DNA from: Nonomuraea ceibae
GTDB taxonomy: Bacteria > Actinomycetota > Actinomycetes > Streptosporangiales > Streptosporangiaceae
Reading direction: 5' to 3'
Length of the DNA: 35,253 nt
NCBI RefSeq assembly: GCF_019396325.1
Contig: NZ_JAHKRO010000094.1
Location: 1-35,253 of the forward strand
Positions 1 to 5,974 of the stretch are shown here, piece after piece. Numbering within the stretch: position 1 is the stretch's first letter; each line of letters starts with the position of its first letter. The position numbers and the translations under genes are program-made. The notes below the pieces were generated by a model, which ran no database searches, had not been told where the DNA came from, and worked only from the letters and a program-made list of their open reading frames with translations.

Positions 1-54
1 GAGCTGCGGACTTTTAATCCGTAGGTTCCGGGTTCGAGCCCCGGGCGCCCTACC
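1..54 (+). repeat. attL: left copy of the 54-bp tRNA-Lys direct repeat
   Basis: Positions 1-54 are identical base for base to 35200-35253. The repeat runs from the D-stem 3' strand through the anticodon arm and T arm to the CC of the CCA end. This is a common attachment-site position for tyrosine-recombinase elements in tRNA genes. Identity may extend further left, outside the window. The strand-exchange core is probably near the anticodon arm (family knowledge, not visible here). Confidence 0.95.
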
Positions 55-55
55 A
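1..55 (+). tRNA. tRNA-Lys(UUU), 3' part only
   Basis: The window opens inside a tRNA gene. Visible are the 3' strand of the D stem, an anticodon stem GCGGA/TCCGT enclosing the loop CTTTTAA (anticodon TTT, lysine), a variable loop, a T arm with loop TTCGAGC, the 3' acceptor strand GCGCCCT, discriminator A and an encoded CCA at 53-55. The 5' half must lie left of the window and should begin with a strand pairing to GCGCCCT. This is the attachment target: the element supplies or restores the 3' half on integration, so the gene should stay functional. Confidence 0.93.
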
Positions 56-74
56 GCTCCCCACCTGGGGAAAC

Positions 75-103
75 CCTCGCTCGAAGATCATCTTTGAGTG
101 AGG
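75..103. terminator. Inverted repeat between tRNA-Lys and the gntR-like gene
   Basis: CCTCGCTCGAAGA pairs with TCTTTGAGTGAGG through 13 pairs including two G-T pairs, with a 3-nt loop. A second small hairpin, CCCC/GGGG with loop ACCT, lies at 59-70. Neither is followed by a clear T-run. The position suits termination of the tRNA transcript on the plus strand and of the GntR gene on the minus strand. Confidence 0.5.
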
Positions 104-104
104 C

Positions 105-129
105 GTGACAGCATAAAGTGACAGCGCAG
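105..129 (+). repeat. Left arm repeat pair GTGACAGC, shared with the right end
   Basis: GTGACAGC occurs at 105-112 and 118-125, and the second copy continues as GCAG. The same octamer pair, with the same GCAG tail, is found at 35081-35104 near the other att site and in the same orientation. The 13-mer AGTGACAGCGCAG is exact at both ends (117-129 and 35092-35104). Arrangement and position suggest integrase arm-type sites (inference). Confidence 0.65.
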
Positions 130-133
130 ACGG

Positions 134-173
134 TTTGCGGAGCCTAGCGGAAGTACGCGGATCGGCGCGGATT
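134..173 (+). repeat. Left array of four 10-bp-phased GCGGA decamers
   Basis: Four consecutive decamers, TTTGCGGAGC, CTAGCGGAAG, TACGCGGATC and GGCGCGGATT, carry GCGGA at the same phase (NNNGCGGANN). The array ends at the stop of the GntR gene. Matching decamers lie beside attR and in the xis/XRE promoter region. One-turn spacing is expected for a small protein binding cooperatively on one face of the helix, such as Xis (inference). Confidence 0.65.
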
Positions 174-589
174 CAGCCCTTGCACCTGAGTCGTACGATC
201 TTCCGGTCAGCCGGCAGGACTGCCGGTGCCTGACCTTCGCGCTCGACCACCAAGACCGGCACCCCAGCCGGGATGCCAAGTTTGCGCCGCTCGTCTGGGG
301 TTGGCATGCGCGCGATGACGTCCGCCTCCCCCTCGACGACGACGGCGTCTCGATCTGCCTCTTCGCGGACATAGGTTCCCTGGCGAGGCTTAGTGACCAC
401 GAGCCCCTCCGCCTTCAGCTCGGCCAGCGCCTTGCGCACGGTGACGCGAGCAACCAGGAACTCCTGGATGAGCTGCTGCTCGCTCGGCAAGATCTGGCCC
501 GGTGCGTACTGGCCACGCGCGATGCGCTCGCGGATGATGTCGGCCAGCTGCACGTAGACCGGCGTGTAACTGCCGGGGTCGATCGTCAC
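173..589 (-). CDS. GntR-family regulator, short (138 aa)
   Basis: This is a DNA-binding regulator. Residues 1-75 form a GntR winged helix-turn-helix, with the usual YVQLADIIRERI opening and the ILPSEQQLIQEF and VTVRKALAELKAEGLV segments. The C-terminal 60 residues look like a shortened UTRA-type ligand domain (PVLVVERE). Small GntR proteins of this shape, such as KorSA of pSAM2, repress transfer or replication genes in actinobacterial integrative plasmids; the same role here is inferred. The start is GTG at 589, with no convincing Shine-Dalgarno. A TACGCT box seven bases upstream makes a leaderless transcript possible. A repeated 12-bp operator-like site lies 40-75 bp upstream (628-663), suggesting autoregulation. 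The gene ends inside the left decamer array. Confidence 0.85.
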   Translation of the reverse strand: MTIDPGSYTPVYVQLADIIRERIARGQYAPGQILPSEQQLIQEFLVARVTVRKALAELKAEGLVVTKPRQGTYVREEADRDAVVVEGEADVIARMPTPDERRKLGIPAGVPVLVVEREGQAPAVLPADRKIVRLRCKG

Positions 590-627
590 GATCTTGAGCG
601 TAGGAGTGCATGAGGCCAGTTGATCAC

Positions 628-663
628 GTGCCTACGTACCGTGCAGGGCTTGTGCCTACGTAC
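628..663 (-). promoter_or_regulatory. Operator-like 12-bp direct repeat upstream of the short GntR gene
   Basis: GTGCCTACGTAC occurs twice, at 628-639 and 652-663, with 24 bp between starts (about two helical turns). Each copy contains the palindrome TACGTA. The position just upstream of the GntR start suits an autoregulatory operator. Binding by either of the two GntR proteins is inference. Confidence 0.6.
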
Positions 664-758
664 GCCCCACGTCTACTGTCAGCATCCCGCTTGGTGTTCT
701 AAGCTGTCGCTTCTGGGCTCCCGGCGGACGTCAAGGAGCACCGTCCGACCGGGTATCA

Positions 759-793
759 GCGGTCCCGCCTGCACCGTATACAGGCGGGGCCGC
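759..793 (-). terminator. Terminator after the GntR-UTRA gene
   Basis: A 13-bp stem (759-771 with 781-793, one G-T pair) closes a 9-nt loop about 65 bp past the stop of the leftward gene at 858. There is no long T-run, which is common in high-GC actinobacteria. It would insulate the two leftward GntR genes from each other. Confidence 0.6.
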
Positions 794-857
794 GCTCATT
801 GATCGAGCGAAAGCTAATCCAAGCAGGATCACGACCGCTGCGTTGCCGCATCGGAGA

Positions 858-1643
858 TCATTGCGACGGCCGAGCATGACCGTCCCCAACGGGCCCGTTG
901 TATATCAGCTTGGTGCTATCCGCTGGCACGATGATGTCCGCAACCTCCACCACTTGCTCCCCCGCGAAGTACGAGCGTTCGACGACCAGGACAACGGACC
1001 CGGGGCCGACGCCGAGCTGCCGCGCTTCCTCTGGGGAGGCGGGACGCGCCCACACTTCCTCATCCCAGGCGTCCACTTCGATGCCTATGGCCGCCATGCG
1101 GTGCGTGACTCCGCACCCGGCATGCGGACCCGCCTCAGGGAAGGCGATGGCCGTCCCCTTCGTGATGCTGAGCGGCTCCCACGAGGTGGAGGTCATCCAC
1201 GGGCTCTCATCGTCGTCGCTACGGAATACGTAAGCCGTGCGCATGACGTCGTGGGTCTCGCTATCTGGCTCCGCCAGGCCGAGGCGATCGCGCACCTCAG
1301 CGGGCGCCTGCATGGTGTCAGATCGATACTCCCAGACACCTTGGCGGCCCTGTTCCTGCATCTGCTGAGCGAATGGACTGCCGGCCCGACGCTCCCTGAA
1401 CCACGACCGCACCAGGGCGCGACGCTGCGGCCTTCGTCGCACGAACATGCCGGCGCCGGGGCGGCTGACGAGCAGCCCCTCGCGCACCAGGAGCTTGGTC
1501 GCCTCCGTGACGACGCCCTGAGCTGCGTCGTACTCCACTGCGAGATCCTGACGCGCAGGTAGGCGCGCTCCGGGAGCGAGATCGCCTCGCGCAATGCGGC
1601 TCCTCAGATCGGCCGCAATTCGTTCGTATGCCGGTTGATTCAC
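858..1643 (-). CDS. GntR-family regulator with UTRA domain (261 aa)
   Basis: This is a full-length HutC/FadR-like GntR regulator. An N-terminal winged helix (about residues 4-70: AYERIAADLRSRIARGDL, LPARQDLAVEY) is followed by a UTRA ligand-binding domain (about 90-255) ending VLVVERSYFAGEQVVEVADIIVPADS. GTG at 1643 is chosen because the GntR fold begins directly after it. The frame stays open to 1706, but the extra 21 residues are not GntR-like. The divergent gene at 1729 shares its upstream region, which contains several short palindromes, so this protein probably controls that pair and itself (inference). The ligand cannot be deduced. Confidence 0.85.
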   Translation of the reverse strand: MNQPAYERIAADLRSRIARGDLAPGARLPARQDLAVEYDAAQGVVTEATKLLVREGLLVSRPGAGMFVRRRPQRRALVRSWFRERRAGSPFAQQMQEQGRQGVWEYRSDTMQAPAEVRDRLGLAEPDSETHDVMRTAYVFRSDDDESPWMTSTSWEPLSITKGTAIAFPEAGPHAGCGVTHRMAAIGIEVDAWDEEVWARPASPEEARQLGVGPGSVVLVVERSYFAGEQVVEVADIIVPADSTKLIYNGPVGDGHARPSQ

Positions 1644-1660
1644 AGATACAGCTTGACGTG

Positions 1661-1711
1661 CTGCACATGCAGCTTGCAAGCTAGCTGTGCGGCTACCGAG
1701 CCGCATATACA
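1661..1711. promoter_or_regulatory. Divergent regulatory region with palindromes
   Basis: Between the leftward GntR-UTRA gene and the rightward gene at 1729 lie CTGCA-CA-TGCAG (1661-1672), the perfect palindrome AGCTTGCAAGCT (1671-1682), and GCGGCT/AGCCGC (about 1689-1704). TATACA at 1706-1711 could be a rightward -10 box; no good -35 is evident. The palindromes are candidate operators. Confidence 0.4.
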
Positions 1712-1728
1712 GATCTCCCTGTCTGGCG

Positions 1729-2103
1729 GTGACCGTGACAACATGGACCCAGGACTACCCCGCACTTCCTGGTAGCGCTGTGGCCGCTGCGCATTACGCG
1801 CAGGCCCTCGTCAGCGAGACCCTTCCCCGACGTGCCAGTGATGCCTATCACCTGGCCCAGCAGCTCTTCGCTGTCGGACTCGCCCGCTCCAGCCCGGTGA
1901 GCAACTTGAACCTGATCACCCTGGTGGACCGCACGCCCACCGGGCAGCGGATTCGCTTTGAGCTCCACTACGCGAACGACCTCAACGACGCCGACGCGCC
2001 AGAGGCTCATCGGGCAGTGAGCGCCCTGAGTAACGCTTATGGCGAGCAGGACACACGGCGCGGCAAGATGATCTATGCCGAGCTGTGGGAACGCGCCGCA
2101 TGA
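1729..2103 (+). CDS. Hypothetical protein, possibly a degenerate HATPase-like regulator
   Basis: This protein of about 124 aa is not recognised with confidence. It has an alanine-rich N-terminal helix (SAVAAAHYAQALVSETL), a mixed central part, a strand-like segment (LITLVDRTPTGQRIRFELHY) and an acidic stretch NDLNDADAPEA. This order is loosely reminiscent of RsbW-type serine-kinase/anti-sigma proteins common in actinobacteria, but clear N and G boxes are not visible, so function stays open. The start is GTG at 1729 or 1735. The frame is open upstream to 1687. The stop overlaps the next start (ATGA), so the two are co-translated. It is divergent from the GntR-UTRA gene, its likely regulator. 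Confidence 0.7.
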   Translation: MTVTTWTQDYPALPGSAVAAAHYAQALVSETLPRRASDAYHLAQQLFAVGLARSSPVSNLNLITLVDRTPTGQRIRFELHYANDLNDADAPEAHRAVSALSNAYGEQDTRRGKMIYAELWERAA

Positions 2104-2270
2104 CTGGGCAGGGAGAACCGACGTCCAGCGAACCGGCCGACACTGACCAGCTGAGCCGCTCCTACTGGCGCGTGCCGTCGCTTGAGACGCTCAAGCTCGG
2201 CATCCCCGGCCGTAGCGCCACCGCCTACCCGGACGACACCGAGTACCGGTCCTGCTACGCAGGCACCTAA
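2100..2270 (+). CDS. Small hypothetical protein (56 aa)
   Basis: The ATG at 2100 overlaps the stop of the preceding gene (ATGA), which supports translational coupling and fixes the start. The protein is hydrophilic with a Ser/Thr/Glu-rich beginning (MTGQGEPTSSEPADTDQ), no membrane segment and no cysteine motif. It is followed by strong inverted repeats from 2281 onward that probably end the transcript. No family is recognised; a regulatory partner of the 1729 product is the natural guess. Confidence 0.65.
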   Translation: MTGQGEPTSSEPADTDQLSRSYWRVPSLETLKLGIPGRSATAYPDDTEYRSCYAGT

Positions 2271-2280
2271 CCCCATAGAC

Positions 2281-2328
2281 CCACCTGGCCGTCGTCGCTG
2301 CCCGCCCAAAACCACGGCGGCCAGGTGG
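2281..2328. terminator. 11-bp inverted repeat with 26-nt loop
   Basis: CCACCTGGCCG (2281-2291) pairs perfectly with CGGCCAGGTGG (2318-2328). It starts 11 bases after the stop of the 56-aa gene. It may be a weak terminator or a protein-binding palindrome. Confidence 0.4.
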
Positions 2329-2377
2329 ATCCACCCCGGCCGGCGCGGGATTCGCCCTTTCGTCCCCCGGCCGGACT

Positions 2378-2413
2378 GCGGCCCCGCCCTTCGTTCGGGC
2401 GGGGCGGGGCCGC
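2378..2413. terminator. Strong GC-rich hairpin (terminator)
   Basis: GCGGCCCCGCCC (2378-2389) and GGGCGGGGCCGC (2402-2413) form a perfect 12-bp stem with a 12-nt loop. It lies about 110 bp past the 56-aa gene. No T-tract follows. Confidence 0.6.
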
Positions 2414-2423
2414 ACAACCCTCG

Positions 2424-2463
2424 CCCCTGCCGACCCCGACCACCTGCCAGAGGTCGGTAGGGG
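2424..2463. repeat. 12-bp inverted repeat upstream of the 66-aa gene
   Basis: CCCCTGCCGACC (2424-2435) pairs with GGTCGGTAGGGG (2452-2463), with one G-T pair. It sits directly before the ribosome-binding site of the 2490 gene, so it could be a 5'-UTR structure or an operator. Confidence 0.45.
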
Positions 2464-2489
2464 CGGGCACGTCCCAAGAAGAGGAGAAC

Positions 2490-2690
2490 ATGGACGCCAA
2501 CCAGTACCTGTACTCACTGGAGCTCGACGGCGCCGCATGGTGGCCCGCCGGCGAGTCCCGCTTCGAGTGGTGCAAGATCCCCAACGCCCAGGGCGCCTAC
2601 GCGCTGCGCGATCGGCTGAACCCCGCCGCTCCGCCGCTGCGCGGGCACACCACCGACTTCCTGTCGGCGGGGCTGTGCATCTACCCGTGA
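2490..2690 (+). CDS. Small hypothetical protein (66 aa)
   Basis: The ATG at 2490 follows an excellent Shine-Dalgarno (AAGAGGAGA). The product is a compact aromatic-rich protein: MDANQYLYSLELDGAAWW, then FEWCKIPNAQGAYALRDRL, ending GLCIYP. It has no membrane segment or known motif. It stands alone between hairpins on both sides (2281-2463 and 2724-2880), so it is an independently transcribed accessory gene. No function can be assigned. Confidence 0.75.
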   Translation: MDANQYLYSLELDGAAWWPAGESRFEWCKIPNAQGAYALRDRLNPAAPPLRGHTTDFLSAGLCIYP

Positions 2691-2723
2691 TCCTCGCCAG
2701 CGAGCTCATCCCCTAAGACGGCC

Positions 2724-2758
2724 TCGGCTCCCGGGTGTAGGTGCCCCTCGGGAGCCGA
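2724..2758. terminator. Hairpin after the 66-aa gene
   Basis: TCGGCTCCCG (2724-2733) pairs perfectly with CGGGAGCCGA (2749-2758), with a 15-nt loop, 34 bp past the stop at 2690. It is a likely terminator. Confidence 0.6.
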
Positions 2759-2793
2759 CGGCCAGCCAGCCCCGGCGGTGCGGCCGCCGGGCG

Positions 2794-2880
2794 GGTGGCC
2801 CCGCAGTGGTGGGCACTTCGCGGGGCCACCCTTCTCCAGACCGGGCGGTGCGGGCCACACCCATTCCCCCCGCACCGCCC
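2794..2880. repeat. Two tandem perfect inverted repeats upstream of parA
   Basis: GGTGGCCCCGC (2794-2804) pairs with 2820-2830, and GGGCGGTGCGG (2843-2853) pairs with 2870-2880. Both are perfect 11-bp arms with 15-16 nt centres. They fill most of the noncoding 2691-2990 interval ahead of the partition genes. They may be further terminators or a centromere-like site for the partition proteins. The sequence alone does not decide. Confidence 0.5.
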
Positions 2881-2990
2881 ACCGCGCCTCCCACACCCAG
2901 CCACGGCCGCGCTGTAGCGTGCCCGACTCCAACCCCTTCGACCCGAAAGAGGGGCTCCGGGCCCCTGACCTCTTCCCCTGGGAGACCGAC

Positions 2991-3719
2991 ATGACTGCCA
3001 CCGCTCCGAGCGGCGCACTCGCACCGGCCATCACCCGCCGCACCGACAGCTACCTCGTGCCGATCGTCAACGGCAAGGGCGGCGTCGGCAAGACGATGCT
3101 GACCCTCGCCCTGGCCGCGCACACCGTCAAGGCCAACGGCCGGGCGCTCGTCTGGGATGCCGACCCGCAGGCCTCCTCCTACGACCTGACCAGCGTCATG
3201 GACTCGCCCGGATACGAGGTGGTCCACGAGCTCGACCCCGATCACGCCGAACGCATCCGCGGGATGCGCCACATCGACACGATCTTCGGTGACTGCCCGG
3301 GCAGCTTGGAGGGCGCCGACATCCTCTCCCGGATCGTCCGGCAGGCCTCCTTCGTGCTCATCCCCTACGACCACGAGCCCGAGTCCGTCCTGCCCACGCT
3401 GCGGACCGCGCGGCGCGTCGCCGAGCTCGGCGTCCCGTACGCCGTCGTCGTCACCAAGGCCAACCCTCAGGTCGGCGCCGACCATGTCCTCGACGCCTGG
3501 GACACCCTGGACCGGCAGAGCATCCCGCACTTCCGGTCGTTCGTCCGCCTCTACCGGGCGTGGCCCAACAGCCTCAAGGCCGGCGTACCCATCACCCGCT
3601 GGAACGAGCGGCACGCGCCCAGGCTCCGCGAGGACGTCGCCGCCGTCCACACCGAGCTGCTGCTCAACATCGGCCGCGTCCACCGCGGCGGCCGCGCCCG
3701 CCACGGGGCCCACGCATGA
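2991..3719 (+). CDS. parA: ParA-family partition ATPase (242 aa)
   Basis: This is a MinD/ParA-type ATPase that would move or position DNA with a ParB-like partner. The deviant Walker A motif NGKGGVGKT is at residues 27-35, with the signature lysine K29 and catalytic K34. The A' motif WDADPQASS is at 55-63 (D56, D58). Walker B is TIFGDCPGS with D101. The later segments VLIPYDHEPESVL and AVVVTKANPQ are typical. There is no N-terminal HTH, so this is a short, type Ib-like ParA. ATG at 2991 follows GGGAG at a good distance; the open frame upstream to 2778 is noncoding repeat DNA. The stop overlaps the next start by ATGA. Finding it in an integrated siphovirus-type element is unusual and suggests an extrachromosomal phase. 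Confidence 0.92.
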   Translation: MTATAPSGALAPAITRRTDSYLVPIVNGKGGVGKTMLTLALAAHTVKANGRALVWDADPQASSYDLTSVMDSPGYEVVHELDPDHAERIRGMRHIDTIFGDCPGSLEGADILSRIVRQASFVLIPYDHEPESVLPTLRTARRVAELGVPYAVVVTKANPQVGADHVLDAWDTLDRQSIPHFRSFVRLYRAWPNSLKAGVPITRWNERHAPRLREDVAAVHTELLLNIGRVHRGGRARHGAHA

Positions 3720-4588
3720 CGGCGGCCAGAGGCGAGGGCAAGAGCAAGGGCAAGCGCCGGGGCTTCGACGACCTCATCGCCCGCCGCGACGAGCTGGCCG
3801 ACGTCTCGCCGCCGTGGGTCGACCCCGAGCCCCCGGCGGCCGCCGAGGTCCAGACGCCGCCGGCGGGCGCCCCGCTGACCCCTCCGGATCCCGACGCGGT
3901 GCCCGCCCCGTACATCCAGCCGCAAGCCGCCGGCGACCTCACCGAGCACGAGCTCGCCGACCTGAACACCTGCGAGGCCGCGTTGGAGGGACTCCGCCTG
4001 GCGTGGTGGGCGGCCGGCAAGGCCCTGCAGACCATTCGCGATGCGCGTCTCTACCGGGCCGAGTACCCTTCCTTCGAGGCCTACTGCGCGAGCCGATGGG
4101 ACATGACCCGCCGCCAGGCCGACCGGCTGATCGCCGCCTGGCCACTGGCCGAACGACTGAGACCAATTGGTCTCACCACCCTGAACGAGGGGCAGGTCCG
4201 CGAGCTGCTGCCGCTGGCCGACCGGCACGGCCAGGACGCCGCCGCCGTGGTGTATCAGACGGTGGCCGAGGCCGACGGCGTGCGGGTCACCGCGGCGGTA
4301 CTCAAGGGCGCCGCGGCCGTCGTCGCCGGCGCCGGCCGGTTCGATCCGGTCGCGGCCGCCGCGCAGATCCGCGCCTACCTGGCCGGCGACCTGAAGGCCG
4401 AGCCCGCCGCGCCCGCCGATCCTGTCGAGGTGTTCACCGCGGAGGCGGAACGCCTGCGGGCGACGATCAGCCGGATCCGGCGGCCGGCGTTTCAGTCCTA
4501 CGCCCGGACCCACCCCGAGCAGGCTCGCGCCGTCGTCGCCGAGCTCCGCGCGCTGCTGGACGACATCGAGACCGCGGCAACTGAATGA
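3716..4588 (+). CDS. ParB-like DNA-binding partner of ParA (290 aa)
   Basis: Residues 1-75 are basic then Pro/Ala-rich and probably disordered (KSKGKRRGFDDLIARRDELAD). Residues 76-170 form a helical DNA-binding block: AWWAAGKALQTIRDARLYR, then FEAYCASRWDMTRRQADRLI and LTTLNEGQVRELLPLA. This block is found in ParB-like and plasmid-maintenance proteins of actinobacterial plasmids and integrative elements (recalled family resemblance). The C-terminal part is helical and acidic. No canonical ParB CTPase box (GERR) is visible, so it is not a standard chromosomal ParB. The ATG at 3716 overlaps the parA stop, and tight coupling supports a shared partition role. The second half contains long Ala-rich helices. 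Confidence 0.75.
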   Translation: MTAARGEGKSKGKRRGFDDLIARRDELADVSPPWVDPEPPAAAEVQTPPAGAPLTPPDPDAVPAPYIQPQAAGDLTEHELADLNTCEAALEGLRLAWWAAGKALQTIRDARLYRAEYPSFEAYCASRWDMTRRQADRLIAAWPLAERLRPIGLTTLNEGQVRELLPLADRHGQDAAAVVYQTVAEADGVRVTAAVLKGAAAVVAGAGRFDPVAAAAQIRAYLAGDLKAEPAAPADPVEVFTAEAERLRATISRIRRPAFQSYARTHPEQARAVVAELRALLDDIETAATE

Positions 4589-4598
4589 CGGGAGCATG

Positions 4599-5009
4599 AT
4601 GAGCGCCGACACCGACTACGACCAGGACGACTACGGGGACGACTACCACGAGCGGTTCATGGGCCCGCCCCTGGAGGAGCCCGACGACGAGCCTCCGCTG
4701 ACGCTGGAGGAGATCCAGGCCGCCTACGACGAGGCCGGCGGCAAGATCTGGGAGCTCGGCCCGGCCGCCCGCATCGTGGCCGCCGGGGTCGTGCAGCTGA
4801 TGAAGGAGTTGCGCTGGGCCCGGGAGAGCATCCGGCAGCGCGGCGTCGAGTACACCGTGACCGACGGGACGCCACCGGAGGCGGACGCCGAGCTGGTGAC
4901 CGGCGAGCAGGCCAGCCTGATCATGCGCAACAACCCGGCCCGGCTGGTCTGGGAACGCGACGCCTACGCCGGCCCTTGGCAGCAGCTGTCGAGCGAGCCG
5001 CCGTTCTAG
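4599..5009 (+). CDS. Hypothetical protein of the parAB operon (136 aa)
   Basis: This is the third gene of the rightward partition operon, ten bases after the ParB-like stop. GGGAG at 4590-4594 favours the second of two adjacent ATGs (4599 over 4596). The N terminus is very acidic and Tyr/Asp-rich (DTDYDQDDYGDDYHERF). A helical middle (EEIQAAYDEAGGKIWELG, AARIVAAGVVQLMKELRWAR) and a short C-terminal region follow. There are no cysteines or membrane segments. It could be a partition accessory factor or an unrelated early gene; no family is recognised. It is followed directly by a strong terminator. Confidence 0.75.
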   Translation: MSADTDYDQDDYGDDYHERFMGPPLEEPDDEPPLTLEEIQAAYDEAGGKIWELGPAARIVAAGVVQLMKELRWARESIRQRGVEYTVTDGTPPEADAELVTGEQASLIMRNNPARLVWERDAYAGPWQQLSSEPPF

Positions 5010-5026
5010 CCCCGGACACGACGAAA

Positions 5027-5055
5027 GAGCCCCCGCCCGATCCGGGCGGGGGCTC
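5027..5055 (+). terminator. Strong terminator closing the parAB operon
   Basis: GAGCCCCCGCCCG (5027-5039) pairs perfectly with CGGGCGGGGGCTC (5043-5055): 13 bp with a 3-nt loop. It starts 18 bp past the stop. A closely similar hairpin follows the next operon at 5567-5602. Confidence 0.8.
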
Positions 5056-5090
5056 GCTTATGCACTGGTCAGAGCTATAGAACTGTTCCG

Positions 5091-5119
5091 CTGACAGGCT
5101 GCCTTGGCCGTCGTACTGT
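5091..5119 (+). promoter_or_regulatory. Near-consensus promoter giving a leaderless mRNA
   Basis: CTGACA (5091-5096), 17 bp, TACTGT (5114-5119). The expected transcription start, about 7 bases past the -10 box, coincides with the ATG at 5126. No Shine-Dalgarno precedes that ATG, so a leaderless transcript is predicted. Confidence 0.65.
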
Positions 5120-5125
5120 CGAGGC

Positions 5126-5275
5126 ATGCCCAAGAAGGACGATGACGAGGAACGCACGACGTGCGGCGCGTGCCTTGGTGAAGGCGGCAACTGGGAAGAC
5201 GTCAACGGCACCGAGGACAACAAGGGCCGCAAGTGGATCAAGTGCCGCGCCTGCAAGGGGCTCGGCTACCAATGA
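5126..5275 (+). CDS. Zinc-ribbon miniprotein (49 aa)
   Basis: The protein begins MPKKDDDEERTTCGACLGEG and ends IKCRACKGLGYQ. Two Cys pairs (CGAC at 13-16 and CRAC near 41-44), each followed by a G-rich turn, form a DnaJ-type zinc ribbon of the CxxCxGxG class. The ATG at 5126 has no Shine-Dalgarno and probably sits at the 5' end of the mRNA (promoter 5091-5119). The stop overlaps the next start (ATGA). Such small ribbons often bind nucleic acid or partner proteins. No specific role is known. Confidence 0.8.
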   Translation: MPKKDDDEERTTCGACLGEGGNWEDVNGTEDNKGRKWIKCRACKGLGYQ

Positions 5276-5586
5276 CCGACCCCATCACCTGCCCCCAATG
5301 CCAGGGGCGCGGCTGGGAATCGTTCGGCCCCCACGATCTGACATGCCGGTGCTGCCAGGGTCGCGGCACGGTAGGCGGGCCAAGCGATCCCGTCGAGAAC
5401 CCGCCGCCGCCCCCCGCCGAGCCGCCGCCTCTCTGGGAGGACCGCCGCTGGCAGGATCCTGCGTTCGCGCACATCTCCTGCCGCTACTGCCTCGACTCGG
5501 GGAAGGTCTCCCGTCTAGACCGCGCCGCCGGAACGCTGGCCACCGTACCCTGCGCGTGTACGACGAAGTCCCCGCCCGATCCGTGA
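5272..5586 (+). CDS. DnaJ-type multi-zinc-ribbon protein (104 aa)
   Basis: The protein has CPQCQGRGW at about residue 7, CRCCQGRGT near 25, a proline-rich linker (NPPPPPAEPPP), then CRYCLDSGKV and a final CAC. The repeats resemble the CxxCxGxG modules of DnaJ without a J domain. It is translated by ATGA coupling from the 49-aa ribbon gene, so the two probably act as a complex. The stop codon lies in the loop of the terminator at 5567-5602. The pair forms a self-contained transcription unit between two similar terminators, the structure of a moron or accessory cassette. Confidence 0.8.
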   Translation: MTDPITCPQCQGRGWESFGPHDLTCRCCQGRGTVGGPSDPVENPPPPPAEPPPLWEDRRWQDPAFAHISCRYCLDSGKVSRLDRAAGTLATVPCACTTKSPPDP

Positions 5587-5602
5587 GGACCGGGCGGGGA
5601 CT
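5567..5602. terminator. Terminator at the convergence of the zinc-ribbon and lysis operons
   Basis: AGTCCCCGCCCG (5567-5578) pairs perfectly with CGGGCGGGGACT (5591-5602). The stem is close in sequence to that at 5027-5055. It lies between the rightward zinc-ribbon pair and the leftward holin end at 5622, so it may act in both directions. Confidence 0.75.
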
Positions 5603-5621
5603 CGTTGTGTCTGGCCAGGGG

Positions 5622-5972
5622 CTACCGCTGCGAGGGCGGCAGATCCGGTCGGGGCGCGTGCTTGGCGACGTACCCGGCGACGTAGGTCACCAGGCCCGGG
5701 ACGAGCGGGATGGCCAGGGTCTCCAGCCAGTCGGGCAGGAACGCGATCAGGTCGAGATCGGCGTTGACCGCCTGCAGCGGCGCGAGGATCGCGAGCAGGC
5801 CGAGGTAGGCGCCGATGGTGCCCGCCTTCACCTTCGGCTCGACCTTGGCGGACCGGGTCTTGTCGTACTCGAGCATCTGTTCCTCCACGGGGGTTGGGGT
5901 CGCGGCCGCGCCGCGGGGTGGGGTGGCCCGGGCAGCCTTCATCAGGTACTGCCGGGCCAGGTCGTCGAGCAC
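5622..5972 (-). CDS. Putative holin (116 aa)
   Basis: This small membrane protein is at the end of the lysis cassette. The N-terminal 45 residues are charged and cytosolic. They are followed by two hydrophobic segments, about 49-66 (GTIGAYLGLLAILAPLQ) and 77-103 (LIAFLPDWLETLAIPLVPGLVTYVAGYVA), and a short basic tail HAPRPDLPPSQR. Two-TM proteins directly downstream of an endolysin are usually holins in actinophages. GTG at 5972 is 3 bp after the amidase stop, so translation is coupled; an internal start is possible. The 6875-7222 product is the competing candidate. Confidence 0.7.
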   Translation of the reverse strand: MLDDLARQYLMKAARATPPRGAAATPTPVEEQMLEYDKTRSAKVEPKVKAGTIGAYLGLLAILAPLQAVNADLDLIAFLPDWLETLAIPLVPGLVTYVAGYVAKHAPRPDLPPSQR

Positions 5973-5974
5973 GG

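Noticed and set aside
3289..4584. A 431-codon plus-strand frame overlapping parA and the ParB-like gene
   Set aside because: It is a frame-shifted reading rich in Arg/Pro/Ser. ParA motifs and the ATGA junction fix the other frames.
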